64,000 nucleotides of DNA from Streptomyces durmitorensis (GCF_023498005.1 NZ_CP097289.1:2790001-2854000), one strand, 5' to 3'. Numbered from the stretch's first letter, positions 1 through 9,003 are shown. A program made the numbers and translations. Notes: generated by a model from the sequence alone, not told the origin.

Positions 1-418
1 CGTCCTCGCGGACTGGGCGAAGGGACCCGGCGGTTGGGCCTCAGGCGGCGCCGACGCCCAGACGCGGCCGGCAGGCGTCGTGACCATGTCGTCGCACACC
101 CGGCCCCAGCTGATCCAGTCGCTGGGCACAAGGATCGCCGAGATCGGCCGTCTTCCGCTCCTCGGCTCCATCGAGTACGCCGCCGGAGCCGATACGGCAC
201 ATGTGCCGAGGAGCAACAGCGCCCAGCGCCTGCGCGCCCTCGACGGAACGCTGACCGTGCCCCCCGAGCTCGCCGCGGCGCTCCAGGAAGCGGGCGGTCC
301 CGTTCTGCTCGTCGACGATCTGACGGACAGTGGCTGGACCCTGGCGGTAGCCGCGCGCATGCTCCGCCGGGCCGGAGCCAAGGGGGTGTTGCCGCTGGTC
401 CTGGCCGTGCAAGGCTGA
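1..418 (+). CDS. recQ: C-terminal end of RecQ-family ATP-dependent DNA helicase (partial)
   Basis: The frame is open from the left edge to a TGA at 416-418, so only about the last 138 residues are present. They contain VLLVDDLTDSGWT, a PRPP-loop-like signature of type I phosphoribosyltransferases. Actinobacterial RecQ-type helicases often carry such a phosphoribosyltransferase-like tail after the helicase core, and this is the basis for the call; the ATPase motifs lie outside the window. Upstream of the first internal ATG (80) the reading continues in clear coding style, so that ATG is not the start. Presumed role: 3'-5' DNA unwinding in recombination and repair. The alternative is a free phosphoribosyltransferase such as a ComF-like protein. 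Confidence 0.7.
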   Translation, partial: VLADWAKGPGGWASGGADAQTRPAGVVTMSSHTRPQLIQSLGTRIAEIGRLPLLGSIEYAAGADTAHVPRSNSAQRLRALDGTLTVPPELAAALQEAGGPVLLVDDLTDSGWTLAVAARMLRRAGAKGVLPLVLAVQG

Positions 419-629
419 CGGAGGCGTCGATGCGGGGCGCCCTGGGCAGGGATATAGGCGGCGCATCGCCAGATACCGGTCGGCAGTCCCAATTGCTCGT
501 TGCCGCAAGGCAGTACGACGGGAAGAATTGGTACCGCTCCCGCGCGGCTTTCCGTGGCCCGGCATGACTGTGCCGCGGTGCGCTCCCCAGCCCACCCCGC
601 CCTCTGGGCGCGTAGCCGAAGGGAGGACC

Positions 630-1268
630 GTGACCTTCGGATTTCCTCTGTCCGCTGCGGCATCGATGTCGGAGTCTTCGACGTCGGCTGAGATGTCCGC
701 CGATTCCGCCAACGGACTGGCCCGGATGCTCGAGCCCGCGGAGTGGTCAGCCGCGGGAATTCCCCTGCTGCGCAATCCGCGTGAGGTCGTCAGCGGCCTG
801 CATGCTCGGCACCGTCCGACGCCCGCGACAGCCGTCGTCGCGGTTCTCGATCCGGAGGAACGGCTTCGGGCGAGCGCTTCGTTCACCCGGCGGCCGAGCG
901 CGGCGGACGGCTGGGTCTTCCGCAACGCGCTGCTCGCGCAGTTGCGCCGCGTCATCCCGCACGACCTGCGGCGCCGCACCCCGGTGCGCACCGCAGTCCT
1001 GCTCTACTGCCGTGACGGTGACGCGCGTTGGACGCAGGAGGACGGGGCGTGGATGTGGGGCCTTCGGGACGCCTGCACGCTGCACGGGCTGCGGTGCGGC
1101 GCCTACATCACGCTGACCCGTGACGGCTGGCAGGTGCTCGGCGAGAACCGCGGCGGCCGTCGGCCCAGCTCCGGCTCGAGCCCCGAGGCCTTCGCCGAAA
1201 CCGATCCGCCGCCACCGCGCACCGGCGGTGCCGCATCCGACGTACTGCGCCGAGCGGCGGCACGCTGA
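630..1268 (+). CDS. Hypothetical protein, 212 aa
   Basis: I do not recognise a family. The chosen GTG at 630 has a good ribosome site (GGGAGG, 621-626). The open frame extends up to 528, but no upstream start has a Shine-Dalgarno sequence. The first 40 residues are Ser/Ala-rich, the middle (about 55-150) looks like a folded domain with several Trp and Arg residues (RTAVLLYCRDGDARW, MWGLRDACTLHGLRC), and the last 45 residues are Pro/Gly-rich and probably disordered. There is no signal peptide or membrane segment. It stands alone between the RecQ end and a convergent gene. The 211 bases in front hold an imperfect CCAATT...AATTGG inverted repeat but no promoter I can name. Confidence 0.7.
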   Translation: MTFGFPLSAAASMSESSTSAEMSADSANGLARMLEPAEWSAAGIPLLRNPREVVSGLHARHRPTPATAVVAVLDPEERLRASASFTRRPSAADGWVFRNALLAQLRRVIPHDLRRRTPVRTAVLLYCRDGDARWTQEDGAWMWGLRDACTLHGLRCGAYITLTRDGWQVLGENRGGRRPSSGSSPEAFAETDPPPPRTGGAASDVLRRAAAR

Positions 1269-1493
1269 GGCGTCCGCCGTCCCCCGCCGCAAGGCGGGCC
1301 CCAGGCATGGGCCGACGGGCGTCGCCGCTTGCGCGTCGCGCGGTGCGCAACGCACGCGGCGCGAGGCTCACCCGGCCATGCCACGGACACCGGCCACCCG
1401 ACGCCGACCACCCGACACCCGGCCTCAGCAGGGCCTGCCGGACAACGGACGTCGGACAGCGGCAGCCGGAGCGCAGATGTCAGACGGCGAACG

Positions 1494-2177
1494 TCAGACG
1501 CCCGCGCCCAGCATCGCGTTGATCCGCTGCGGGTCACCGCAGACGATCAGCAGGGCTCCGGCCCGGGTGAGCGCCGTCGGCAGCGCGCCGACCGCGGTCT
1601 CCTCGCTGCCGCCGTTGAGGGCGACGACGACCACGGGGCGGGACACGGCACGGTCCAGGGCGGCGGCGTCCGCGTAGAAGACGTCGTCGCCCGCGTCGTG
1701 CTGAGCCCAGTAGGAGGCATCGCCGAACGACAGCTCGTGCGTGGCCCACGGGTGCGGGTCGCCGGTGGTGACCACCAGGACCTCACCCGGAGCACGGCCC
1801 GAGTCGAGCAGCAGGTCGACGGCTTCCTCGGCGGCGTCGAGCGCCCCCTCGGCGGAAGCCGGGATCAGCTGGATCTGCGGAACCGAAGCACCGGCATCCG
1901 TGGCGGAACCCGCAGGCGGACCAGCGGGTGCGGCAGGAGCGGTGGAGGGTCCGGAAGCAGCCGGGGCGGGCACCCCGGGCTTGGCGGCCGGCTCATGCGG
2001 CGTGCGCTGCGCCGGCGGCGTCGGCCGGGCGGGGCCCGGTCGGCCAGGACGCGGCACAGCCGCAGGACGCGGGCCGGGTACGGGGCGGGGGGTCGGCGTG
2101 ATGCGGCCACTGGCCGGGGTCACGCGGGGACCCTGGGCACTCTCGTGAATCTGAGGCTCCTCGGGACTGAGAGGCAT
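1494..2177 (-). CDS. Protein resembling an isolated SF1 helicase C-terminal domain
   Basis: This 227-residue protein has a Pro/Ala-rich, probably disordered first half (about residues 1-105) and a folded second half. The end reads LPTALTRAGALLIVCGDP, which resembles motif VI and the following strand of UvrD/PcrA-type SF1 helicases (ALTRA ... L.VVGD). The segment before it (SRPVVVVALNGG) could be the preceding RecA2 strand. No Walker A motif is present, so ATPase activity is not expected. I chose the ATG at 2177 because the longer open frame upstream (to 2336) has non-coding character; no clear ribosome site precedes it. It is followed by no obvious terminator. The helicase link is an inference from short motifs; it may simply be a conserved actinobacterial hypothetical. 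Confidence 0.6.
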   Translation of the reverse strand: MPLSPEEPQIHESAQGPRVTPASGRITPTPRPVPGPRPAAVPRPGRPGPARPTPPAQRTPHEPAAKPGVPAPAASGPSTAPAAPAGPPAGSATDAGASVPQIQLIPASAEGALDAAEEAVDLLLDSGRAPGEVLVVTTGDPHPWATHELSFGDASYWAQHDAGDDVFYADAAALDRAVSRPVVVVALNGGSEETAVGALPTALTRAGALLIVCGDPQRINAMLGAGV

Positions 2178-2254
2178 GCGTTGTTGTCTATCAAATGCCG
2201 ATGCGCGTGGCATCAGCGGGTGGCACATGAGTGCGAGTGGAACTGCCGAAAGCG

Positions 2255-2956
2255 TCAGAAGTCGAAGCCGAGCTGGCCCTCGATTTCCGGAACGCTTCCA
2301 TCCGCCCAGCTGCGGGCCTTCTTGAGATGCCGCCACTGGGGCAGCGCATCAAGATACGCCCACGACATCCGGTGGTACGGGGTGGGCCCCCGCTCCGCCA
2401 GCGCGGCCTTGTGCACCGGCGACGGATAGCCGGCGTTGGCCGCAAAACCGAAGTCTGCATGTTCGATACCCAGTTCGGCCATCATTTTGTCGCGCCGAAC
2501 CTTGGCGATCACCGACGCCGCGGCGACGGCCACACAGGATTGATCGCCCTTGATCACCGTACGAACCTGCCAAGGAGTCCCGAGGTAGTCGTGCTTCCCG
2601 TCGAGGATCACGGCTTCCGGACGCACCGGTAGCGCCTCCAGGGCGCGCACCGCGGCGAGCCGCAGCGCGGCGGTCATCCCCATGCTGTCGATCTCCTCGG
2701 GCGAGGAATCCCCCAGGGCATAGGCCGTGACCCAGCTCTCCAGCTCCCCTGCAAGCGTGGTGCGCCGCTTGGGAGTGATCAGCTTGGAATCGGTGAGCCC
2801 TTCGGGCGGCCTGCGCAGTCCCGTGACCGCCGCACAGACGGTGACCGGTCCCGCCCACGCTCCGCGCCCGACTTCGTCGACTCCGGCAACGATCTTCGCT
2901 CCGGTGGTAGCGCGAAGGGAGCGCTCGACGGTGTGGGTGGGTGGTTCGTACGGCAT
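2255..2956 (-). CDS. rnhB: Ribonuclease HII
   Basis: Cytoplasmic endonuclease that removes the RNA of RNA-DNA hybrids, including single misincorporated ribonucleotides. The 233-residue product is of family length and shows the RNase HII signatures in order: [13 protein letters not shown] with the first catalytic Asp and Glu near residue 25, LTDSK, and ILDGKHDYL with the third acidic residue. The start ATG at 2956 gives a normal N-terminus; the frame upstream to 3262 is antisense to the TetR gene and is not coding. The next gene on this strand, the helicase-like protein, lies 77 bases downstream, so co-transcription is possible. Confidence 0.95.
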   Translation of the reverse strand: MPYEPPTHTVERSLRATTGAKIVAGVDEVGRGAWAGPVTVCAAVTGLRRPPEGLTDSKLITPKRRTTLAGELESWVTAYALGDSSPEEIDSMGMTAALRLAAVRALEALPVRPEAVILDGKHDYLGTPWQVRTVIKGDQSCVAVAAASVIAKVRRDKMMAELGIEHADFGFAANAGYPSPVHKAALAERGPTPYHRMSWAYLDALPQWRHLKKARSWADGSVPEIEGQLGFDF

Positions 2957-3003
2957 GGCGCCACATAGCGTACGCCGCCCGATGCCACCCGCGACACCCA
3001 GGC

Positions 3004-3618
3004 CTACCGACGGAGCAGTGGAACCATGACCTGATCGATCAGTTCGGTGAACTCCTCGTCCCCCCATTCGCTCCCGCACACCTTGGAGCGGTACATCATC
3101 ATCGCCGGGATGACATCGCATACGTAGGGGTCCATGGCCTCGGGGCGCACCTCTCCGCGCTCGACTCCACGGCGTACGACCTCTTTGATCAGCTCCACGC
3201 TCGGCACGATGACCCCGTCGAAGATCACCCCGTGAAATCGCTCGGCGGCCACCGTGTCGCACTCGTGAAGCACGGCGCGGAGAGCGAATCCGGGCCGCGA
3301 GAACATCGCCTCACGCATCTGCCGGCACAGCTGAAGGAGATCCTCCCTGACCCCGCCGCAGTCCGGCGCGGAGTCGAGCCTGGGCAGAGCAGCCTGCAGC
3401 GCGTCCACGACGAGATCTTCTTTGGACGGCCAGCGGCGATAGACCGCGGCCTTGCCGGTCTGCGCGCCCGCGGCCACACCTTCCATCGTCAGGCCGTTCC
3501 AGCCGACGGTGCTGAGCTGCTCGAGCGTGGCCTCGAGGATCGCACGTTCGAGGACGGGGCCCCGCCGACGCAGGGAGGCCGTCTGAGCGGTAGCGGCGCT
3601 CCAGCGCGAAGTAGCCAT
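3004..3618 (-). CDS. TetR-family transcriptional regulator, probable repressor of the adjacent efflux gene
   Basis: 204 residues. The N-terminal helix-turn-helix lies at about residues 25-70 ([23 protein letters not shown] ... [13 protein letters not shown]), the classic TetR pattern ending in a [10 protein letters not shown] recognition helix; the rest is a ligand-binding and dimerisation domain. ATG 3618 is preferred over the in-frame GTG at 3627 because the GGAG ribosome site directly abuts the GTG but lies 8 bases from the ATG. It is divergent from an MFS pump; the 123-base gap holds two perfect inverted repeats, so it most likely represses both itself and the pump and is released by a pump substrate. 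The ligand is not predictable. Confidence 0.92.
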   Translation of the reverse strand: MATSRWSAATAQTASLRRRGPVLERAILEATLEQLSTVGWNGLTMEGVAAGAQTGKAAVYRRWPSKEDLVVDALQAALPRLDSAPDCGGVREDLLQLCRQMREAMFSRPGFALRAVLHECDTVAAERFHGVIFDGVIVPSVELIKEVVRRGVERGEVRPEAMDPYVCDVIPAMMMYRSKVCGSEWGDEEFTELIDQVMVPLLRR

Positions 3619-3650
3619 GAAATTCACTCCGTTGGGTTCGAGGCAGCTTC

Positions 3651-3670
3651 AGTGAACGGTTGCGTTCACT
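3651..3670. promoter_or_regulatory. TetR operator O1, inverted repeat AGTGAACG-N4-CGTTCACT
   Basis: Perfect 8-base inverted repeat with a 4-base spacer (GTTG), 33 bases upstream of the tetR start codon. The sequence and its sharing with O2 point to a TetR dimer site; binding is inferred. Confidence 0.8.
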
Positions 3671-3697
3671 AATGGGGAGTCGCTACCGTTGAGTGGA

Positions 3698-3719
3698 TAG
3701 TGAACGGGGGTGTTCACTA
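3698..3719. promoter_or_regulatory. TetR operator O2, inverted repeat TAGTGAAC-N6-GTTCACTA
   Basis: Second copy of the same half-site GTGAAC, arms 3698-3705 and 3712-3719, 23 bases before the pump start. Centres of O1 and O2 are 48 bases apart. Its place just in front of the pump suits direct repression. Confidence 0.8.
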
Positions 3720-3741
3720 ACGCACTTGTGGGGGACCCATA

Positions 3742-5304
3742 GTGACAACCTCTCAGTTAACCAAGGATCAAGGACCGAGGCCCGGTGCCGCCCGCCGAGA
3801 AGGCCGACCCGGTATCGCCCTGACCGTCATCGCGGCCTGCCAGTTAATGGTGGTCCTCGACGCGACGATTGTGAACATCGCGCTCCCGCACATTCAGGAC
3901 GCTCTCAAATTCTCCACCACCGACCTCACCTGGGTCGTCAGCGCGTACACCCTCACCTTCGGTGGCCTGCTGCTTCTCGGTGGCCGCGCCGGTGACATCC
4001 TCGGCCGCCGCCGGGTCTTCATGACCGGCATCCTGGTCTTCACCCTCGCCTCGCTCCTGGGTGGATTCGCCCAGGAACCCTGGCAGTTGCTGGCGGCGCG
4101 CGCCCTTCAGGGCGTAGGTGGCGCGATCGCATCACCCACCTCCCTGGCACTCATCACCACGACCTTTCCCGAAGGCCCCGAGCGCAACCGCGCGTTCGGT
4201 GTCTTCGCCGCCGTCTCAGCGGGCGGCGGCGCCATCGGCCTGCTGACCGGCGGCATGCTCACGGAGTGGCTCGACTGGCGCTGGGTGCTGTTCGTGAACG
4301 TACCCATCGGCATCCTGATCGCCTTCCTCGCCCCGCTCTACATCAGCGAGTCCGAGCGCCATCCGGGCCGCTTCGACATCGCGGGCGCCCTCACGTCGAC
4401 CCTCGGCATGGCCTCGCTGGTCTACGGATTCATCCGGGCGGCTGAGGAGGGCTGGCGCGACAGCATCACCCTGGGGTCGTTCGTCGCGGCCGTCGTGCTG
4501 CTTCTGGCATTCGCACTGGTCGAGAGCCGGGCGAAGGAACCGATCACTCCGCTGAGGATGTTCGCGGACCGCAACCGCTCGGGCTCGTATGTGATCATGC
4601 TGAGCCTGGCCGCCGCGATGTTCGGCATGTTCTTCTTCATCGTGCTCTTCGTCCAGAACGTACTGGGCTACACACCGATCGAGGCGGGCCTCGCCTTCCT
4701 GCCGGTCACGGTCGCCATCGTGGCGGGCGCCGGCATCTCCCAACGGCTGCTTCCGGTCCTCGGCCCCAAGCCGTTCATGGTGACCGGCTCGGCCCTCGTC
4801 GCCGTCGGACTCAGCTGGCAGACCTTTGTCAGCCCGGACAGTACGTACGTGAGCGGAGTGCTCGGCCCGATGCTGCTGTTCGGTTTCGGCATGGGTCTGA
4901 ACTTCGTGACCCTTACATTGACGGCCGTCTCCGGAGTCGCCCCGCACGAGGCGGGCGCGGCATCGGGCCTGCTCAACGCGACGCAGCAGGTGGGTGGTTC
5001 ACTCGGCCTCTCCATCCTGACCACGGTGTTCGGCACGGCGAGCCGGGACGAAGGCAAGGAACAGATGGCGGACTTCATGGCGAACGGATCGCCGGCGCAG
5101 AAGGCCGAATTCGCCAAGACCGGAGAGTTGCCGGCGCCCTGGGGACACGAAGTGCTGTCCCAGGGGATCTCGACGGCCTTCATACCAGCTGTCGCGATGG
5201 CCCTGCTCGCCCTGGTCACCGCTGTGGTGGTGATTCGGGTGCGCAAGAGCGACTTGGACGCGCTGTCCGGCACGGCGAGCGCGGCCGGTCCCGCGGGCGG
5301 CTGA
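3742..5304 (+). CDS. MFS drug efflux transporter, DHA2 (14-helix) family
   Basis: 520-residue inner-membrane drug:proton antiporter of the EmrB/QacA type. Visible landmarks: the first helix with MVVLDATIVNIALPHIQ, the conserved DHA2 motif around the first 60 residues, the loop GRAGDILGRRRVF between helices 2 and 3 (motif A), and the antiporter motif region GGAIGLLTGGMLTEWLDWRW. About 14 hydrophobic segments are spaced through to the C-terminus. The GTG start has GGGGGA 6 bases upstream. The gene is transcribed away from its TetR regulator across operators O1 and O2. Codons 6 and 35 are TTA, rare in Streptomyces and read only by the bldA tRNA, so translation is expected to depend on growth stage. 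The substrate is unknown. Confidence 0.95.
   Translation: MTTSQLTKDQGPRPGAARREGRPGIALTVIAACQLMVVLDATIVNIALPHIQDALKFSTTDLTWVVSAYTLTFGGLLLLGGRAGDILGRRRVFMTGILVFTLASLLGGFAQEPWQLLAARALQGVGGAIASPTSLALITTTFPEGPERNRAFGVFAAVSAGGGAIGLLTGGMLTEWLDWRWVLFVNVPIGILIAFLAPLYISESERHPGRFDIAGALTSTLGMASLVYGFIRAAEEGWRDSITLGSFVAAVVLLLAFALVESRAKEPITPLRMFADRNRSGSYVIMLSLAAAMFGMFFFIVLFVQNVLGYTPIEAGLAFLPVTVAIVAGAGISQRLLPVLGPKPFMVTGSALVAVGLSWQTFVSPDSTYVSGVLGPMLLFGFGMGLNFVTLTLTAVSGVAPHEAGAASGLLNATQQVGGSLGLSILTTVFGTASRDEGKEQMADFMANGSPAQKAEFAKTGELPAPWGHEVLSQGISTAFIPAVAMALLALVTAVVVIRVRKSDLDALSGTASAAGPAGG
3757..3846 (+). promoter_or_regulatory. Two TTA (bldA) codons at the 5' end of the efflux gene
   Basis: TTA at 3757-3759 (Leu6) and at 3844-3846 (Leu35) of the MFS gene. 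In Streptomyces, TTA is decoded only by the developmentally regulated bldA leucyl-tRNA. Two such codons close to the start is the strongest position for translational control. Confidence 0.85.
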
Positions 5305-5327
5305 CGGGGCGACGACGGGGAGCGTAC

Positions 5328-5368
5328 GTGCCGGGCCGTCCACCTCGGGCGAGGCGGCGGCCCGGCAC
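5328..5368. terminator. Bidirectional terminator hairpin
   Basis: Perfect 11-base-pair stem (GTGCCGGGCCG at 5328-5338 with CGGCCCGGCAC at 5358-5368) with a 19-base loop, between the convergent MFS and DUF4173 genes. No U-tract, as usual in Streptomyces. Confidence 0.7.
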
Positions 5369-5412
5369 TCACTCGCAGTGGGCGGCTGCGGGCCGCCTCG
5401 CGAGAGCTCACC

Positions 5413-7104
5413 TCAGCGGTATGAGGCCTCCTGGCCGGCACGGTTGCAGTCCATCACGGTTGCCTCGGACGGCCGTTCCTCGATGATCTCCCTGGCCCGC
5501 GCCTCCCCCAGGCTGGTGGCGTACCAAGGGGCTCGCTCGGACCCGAGGCCGTTCGCGATGCCTTCAAGGGCGCAGGAGCGCAAAGGCTCCGGCAGCCCGT
5601 CGACGGCCGGTGCGGCATCGGCGGACAGGCCGCGCGCGTACTCCAGGTCGAACTTTCCGGTGTCCTCGTAGCGCTGGACATTGCGCTCGGCGATGAGTCC
5701 GTCGGGCGAGAGGAGCCCGAAGGCCAGCACTCCGGCCGCGGCACTCGCGGCGACGGCGCGCGGCAGCCACCGGGCGCCCCACACCCCCGCCGCCATGATC
5801 AGCACGATGACCAGGCCGAGCCAGAGCTCCACGGCCACGACCGACACCCTGAGCCGGGTCAGGCCGTAGGCATCGACGTACATGTCCATGCGCCGCACCG
5901 CCGACGCCACGACGACGAGCGTGAGGGCGCAGAGCGTGCCGAGCACGGCCCGCACCAGACCGCGGTCGCGTGACCCGTCACGCGGCGCCCAGCGCAGGGC
6001 GAGGACGATGACGACCAGGGTGAGCAGGGTGGCGAGCAGCAGCTGCCAGAAGCCCTGGCGCGCATACGCGGCGTACGAGAGATCGGTCTTCTCCAGGACC
6101 GCGTCGTACCCACCGAAGAGCACGGCCAGCTGCACCACGTTGAACGCGGCGAACAGCAGGTTCAGGACGATCAGCGGCAGCGCCCACTCGACGCGGCCCC
6201 GCTCCCGGCCAGGACCCACGACGAGGCGGTCCCAGCGCACGGGCGCGGCAGCGGTGTGCGCGGCGGCGAGAGCCCCGACGACACCTGCCGCGAAGAGCAG
6301 CACGCGCCATGGCCCGTCCGAGACGGAAGCATCGGGCATCAGATCGCCCAGCAGCCCCGCGAAGGCGGCGTCGGCCCCGGCGAACAGCGCGCCGAAGACC
6401 AGCAGCAGCACGGCGGTCACGGCGACCGCCCGCAGGACGGGCCCGCTCCTGGACCCGCTCGCGCGGCCCCGCACCCCGCGCCAGCCCCAGCCAAGGCCGG
6501 AGAGCACGGCGTCGAAGAGACCGAGCGGGCCGAGCAGGACGCCGGGCCAGGTGCGGCAGCCGTGCAGGGCGAGCGAGCCGAGCGCGACGGCGGAGACGAT
6601 GGCGAGGAACGAGGGCCAGCCCGCGTCCCGCAGCGCGGGCACGGCCAGCAGCGCGAGGCCACCGATCGCCCAGGCCAGGGTCCAGGGCCGCGGCCTGCGA
6701 CCGGCCTGTTGTGCGGCGAAGTAAGCGGCGAGCGCGGCGGGCACGGCGACGATCAGCAGGTTGAGTGCGAGCCCGTCGCCGAGCAGCAGCATGCTCAGCA
6801 GGCCGGTCGCGAGCACCGCGACGAGCGTGCCTGTCCGGACCGGCGCGGGCGGATCGGCCCGCAGGTCGGCCAGGAACGGCTCGTGCTTGTACGCGCCCGC
6901 CGGGTACGCCCAGTCGACGCGAGGCTGCGGGCTCGCCTCCGCGGCACGCTGCCGGGGCACTGCGTCCTCGGGCTCTTCGAACCCCTCGGGCTCGTCGAAC
7001 TCCTCGAACTCGGACTCCTCAGGCCCCGCAGGTGCCTCGGCGTCGCTGTCCGCTCGTGGATCTGCCACATCTGATGGCTCTGGCGTGGACGGTGTATCGG
7101 ACAC
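5413..7104 (-). CDS. DUF4173-type polytopic membrane protein
   Basis: 563 residues from the GTG at 7104, which has a strong GGGAGGGG site 6 bases upstream; the longer frame to 7266 lacks one. The first 120 residues are cytoplasmic, acidic and rich in Glu/Asp/Pro. Then come about a dozen hydrophobic segments, and a C-terminal soluble tail of about 90 residues ending in MDCNRAGQ. The sequence RRMDMYVDAYGLTRLRV is the hallmark I associate with the DUF4153/DUF4173 membrane family. The function is unknown. Neighbours give no functional hint; it is separated by about 200 bases from the upstream glycohydrolase gene. Confidence 0.85.
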   Translation of the reverse strand: MSDTPSTPEPSDVADPRADSDAEAPAGPEESEFEEFDEPEGFEEPEDAVPRQRAAEASPQPRVDWAYPAGAYKHEPFLADLRADPPAPVRTGTLVAVLATGLLSMLLLGDGLALNLLIVAVPAALAAYFAAQQAGRRPRPWTLAWAIGGLALLAVPALRDAGWPSFLAIVSAVALGSLALHGCRTWPGVLLGPLGLFDAVLSGLGWGWRGVRGRASGSRSGPVLRAVAVTAVLLLVFGALFAGADAAFAGLLGDLMPDASVSDGPWRVLLFAAGVVGALAAAHTAAAPVRWDRLVVGPGRERGRVEWALPLIVLNLLFAAFNVVQLAVLFGGYDAVLEKTDLSYAAYARQGFWQLLLATLLTLVVIVLALRWAPRDGSRDRGLVRAVLGTLCALTLVVVASAVRRMDMYVDAYGLTRLRVSVVAVELWLGLVIVLIMAAGVWGARWLPRAVAASAAAGVLAFGLLSPDGLIAERNVQRYEDTGKFDLEYARGLSADAAPAVDGLPEPLRSCALEGIANGLGSERAPWYATSLGEARAREIIEERPSEATVMDCNRAGQEASYR

Positions 7105-7306
7105 GGGACCCCCTCCCGGCCGGTCCGCACGTGCAGCGGACGGCACGCAGGCGTGGCGGGGCCGCCGGGCGACCGGCATCTCGTTGAGGACACGCAAGTC
7201 ATGATCAACTCGCGGCCTGGCGGTAAGAGTAGCCGCGAGACCGCGGACGGCCCCCGCATCGGCCATGCTGTGGCATGACCGTGACAGTCACACCGGAACC
7301 CCGGAG

Positions 7307-8215
7307 TCAGCCCGCCGCGACCGGCACCCAGCCGGGCAACACCTCGGTCCGCTCCAGCCACTCCGCGCAGGGCGCACCGCCCGCGCCGGAACCGACCACT
7401 CCGCCCACGATGGCGCAGGTCGTGTCCATGTCGCCGCCCACCTGAGCGGTGGACCAGATGGCCCGCTCATAGTCGCCGAGGCCACGGGCGGCCGACCACA
7501 GCGCGAACGGCACCGTGTCATGAGCGGTCGTACGACGCCCACAGCCGAGGACCGCGGCGACCGTCGCGGCGTCTCCGTAGTCGAGCATGTCCCGGGCCCG
7601 GCGCAGCCCCGCCCCCACGGCACTGCGGGGCACCAGGTCGATGACGCCGTCGAGCAGCGCCTTCGGCGCGGGTGGCCCCGCGGGGTCGGCAGCCAGGGCC
7701 GAGGCGGCGGCCACCGCCATGGCCCCCACGACCGCCTCACGGTGCTGATGCGTGGGGTACGCGGAAATCTCCGCCTGGTGCGTCGCCTGCTCCGGATCGT
7801 CCGCGTACCAGGCGCCCAGCGGCGCGATCCGCATGGCCGCTCCGTTGCCCCAGGAGCCCTGCCCCTTGAACAGCGCGGAGGCCAGCTCCCGCCAGTCCCC
7901 GCCCTCCCGGACCTGCCTGAGCAGCCGGTTCACGGCGGGGCCGTAGCCACGGTCGAAGTCGTGGTGTTCGGCGAAGGACAGGGCGAGCGCGTCCTGGTCG
8001 ATCCGGTCGTGGCGGACCAGGACCGCGAACACGGAGCAGGCCATCTCGGTGTCGTCGGTCCACTGCCAGGGGCCTGGGGGCGCTTCCCGTCGCTTCAGCA
8101 GCGGGTAGTTCGCGGGCACGAAGAATTGAGAGCCCAGCGCGTCCCCCACCGCCAGTCCGCGCAGGCTGGCCAGAGCGCGGGCCAGGCGCCGGTCGGGAGA
8201 GGAGTCAGCGGTCAT
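7307..8215 (-). CDS. ADP-ribosylglycohydrolase family protein
   Basis: 302 residues, the DraG/ARH fold. Metal-binding motifs are all present: GDALG (24-28), TDDTE (53-57), GSWGNGAAMR in the middle and GGDMDTTCAIVGG near residue 260, which supplies the C-terminal Asp residues for the binuclear Mg centre. It should remove ADP-ribose from modified proteins, nucleic acids or small molecules in the cytoplasm; the substrate cannot be predicted. The stop codon lies before a minus-strand DUF4173 gene, and the histidine phosphatase is 12 bases upstream, so the two are probably co-transcribed. Confidence 0.92.
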   Translation of the reverse strand: MTADSSPDRRLARALASLRGLAVGDALGSQFFVPANYPLLKRREAPPGPWQWTDDTEMACSVFAVLVRHDRIDQDALALSFAEHHDFDRGYGPAVNRLLRQVREGGDWRELASALFKGQGSWGNGAAMRIAPLGAWYADDPEQATHQAEISAYPTHQHREAVVGAMAVAAASALAADPAGPPAPKALLDGVIDLVPRSAVGAGLRRARDMLDYGDAATVAAVLGCGRRTTAHDTVPFALWSAARGLGDYERAIWSTAQVGGDMDTTCAIVGGVVGSGAGGAPCAEWLERTEVLPGWVPVAAG

Positions 8216-8227
8216 CGCTCTGCCACT

Positions 8228-8887
8228 CTATCCGGTGACGCCGTACGGTTCGGGTTCGCGCCAGCGTTCGAACGGCCGGTCCAGTGTGTACTTGCCGTCG
8301 TCGCCGAGCACCAGCGTCCGCATCTCGCCGTTCCCGGGGTTGGACAGCGACTCGAAGTCCGCCACCGACCAGTGGAACCAGCGCATGCAGAAGAGCCGCA
8401 TGGTCAGGCCGTGGGTGACCAGGAGGACGTTCGGCGGATGGTCCGGGGCCTCGAAGCTCCGGTACAGGCTCTCCAGGAACGCCCCCACCCTGTCGTAGAC
8501 GTCGGCCCCCGACTCGCCCTGGGCGAAGCGGTAGAAGAAGTGTCCGTACGCGTCGCGGTACGCCTTCTGCAGCTTGACGTCGTCCCTGTCCTGCCAGTTC
8601 CCCCAGTCCTGCTCCCGCAGCCGCGGCTCCTCACGCACGCGCACGAGGTCGGGGTCGAGCCTGAGGGCCCGGAAGGTCTCGTGGGTGCGGCGATAGGGCG
8701 AGACGTACACGCTCACCCGCTCCTGGCCGACGGCGTCCCGTAGCTGCCCGCCCGTCTCGTCCGCCTGCCGCCACCCCTTCTCGGTGAGCGCAAGCGCGTG
8801 GTCGGGTTCGCGTTCGTACACGGTGTCGTCGGCGTTCCCGGCCGACTCGCCGTGCCGGACAAGGAAGATGCGCCGCGGACGTGCCAT
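8228..8887 (-). CDS. Histidine phosphatase superfamily protein (phosphoglycerate mutase-like)
   Basis: 219 residues. FLVRHGES at 8-15 gives the catalytic His12 of the RHG motif; a second conserved Arg lies in SPYRRTHETF, and LLVTHG near residue 160 contributes the second active-site His. This is a cytoplasmic phosphoesterase that works through a phosphohistidine intermediate. The substrate is unknown: the family includes phosphoglycerate mutases, cobalamin-pathway phosphatases and others. The start ATG at 8887 is the first in a coding-like frame. It ends 12 bases before the ADP-ribosylglycohydrolase start, so a two-gene unit is likely. Confidence 0.9.
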   Translation of the reverse strand: MARPRRIFLVRHGESAGNADDTVYEREPDHALALTEKGWRQADETGGQLRDAVGQERVSVYVSPYRRTHETFRALRLDPDLVRVREEPRLREQDWGNWQDRDDVKLQKAYRDAYGHFFYRFAQGESGADVYDRVGAFLESLYRSFEAPDHPPNVLLVTHGLTMRLFCMRWFHWSVADFESLSNPGNGEMRTLVLGDDGKYTLDRPFERWREPEPYGVTG

Positions 8888-9003
8888 ACGGAAACCCTAG
8901 ATCGGCCCTTCCCGGGCGGCTCAACCGGTCGGCCGTCCGGGCTCCATCCGGCGTATACGGCCGCCACCTACGCCTGCGCCACGGCAGGTCACCCAGCGCG
9001 ACG

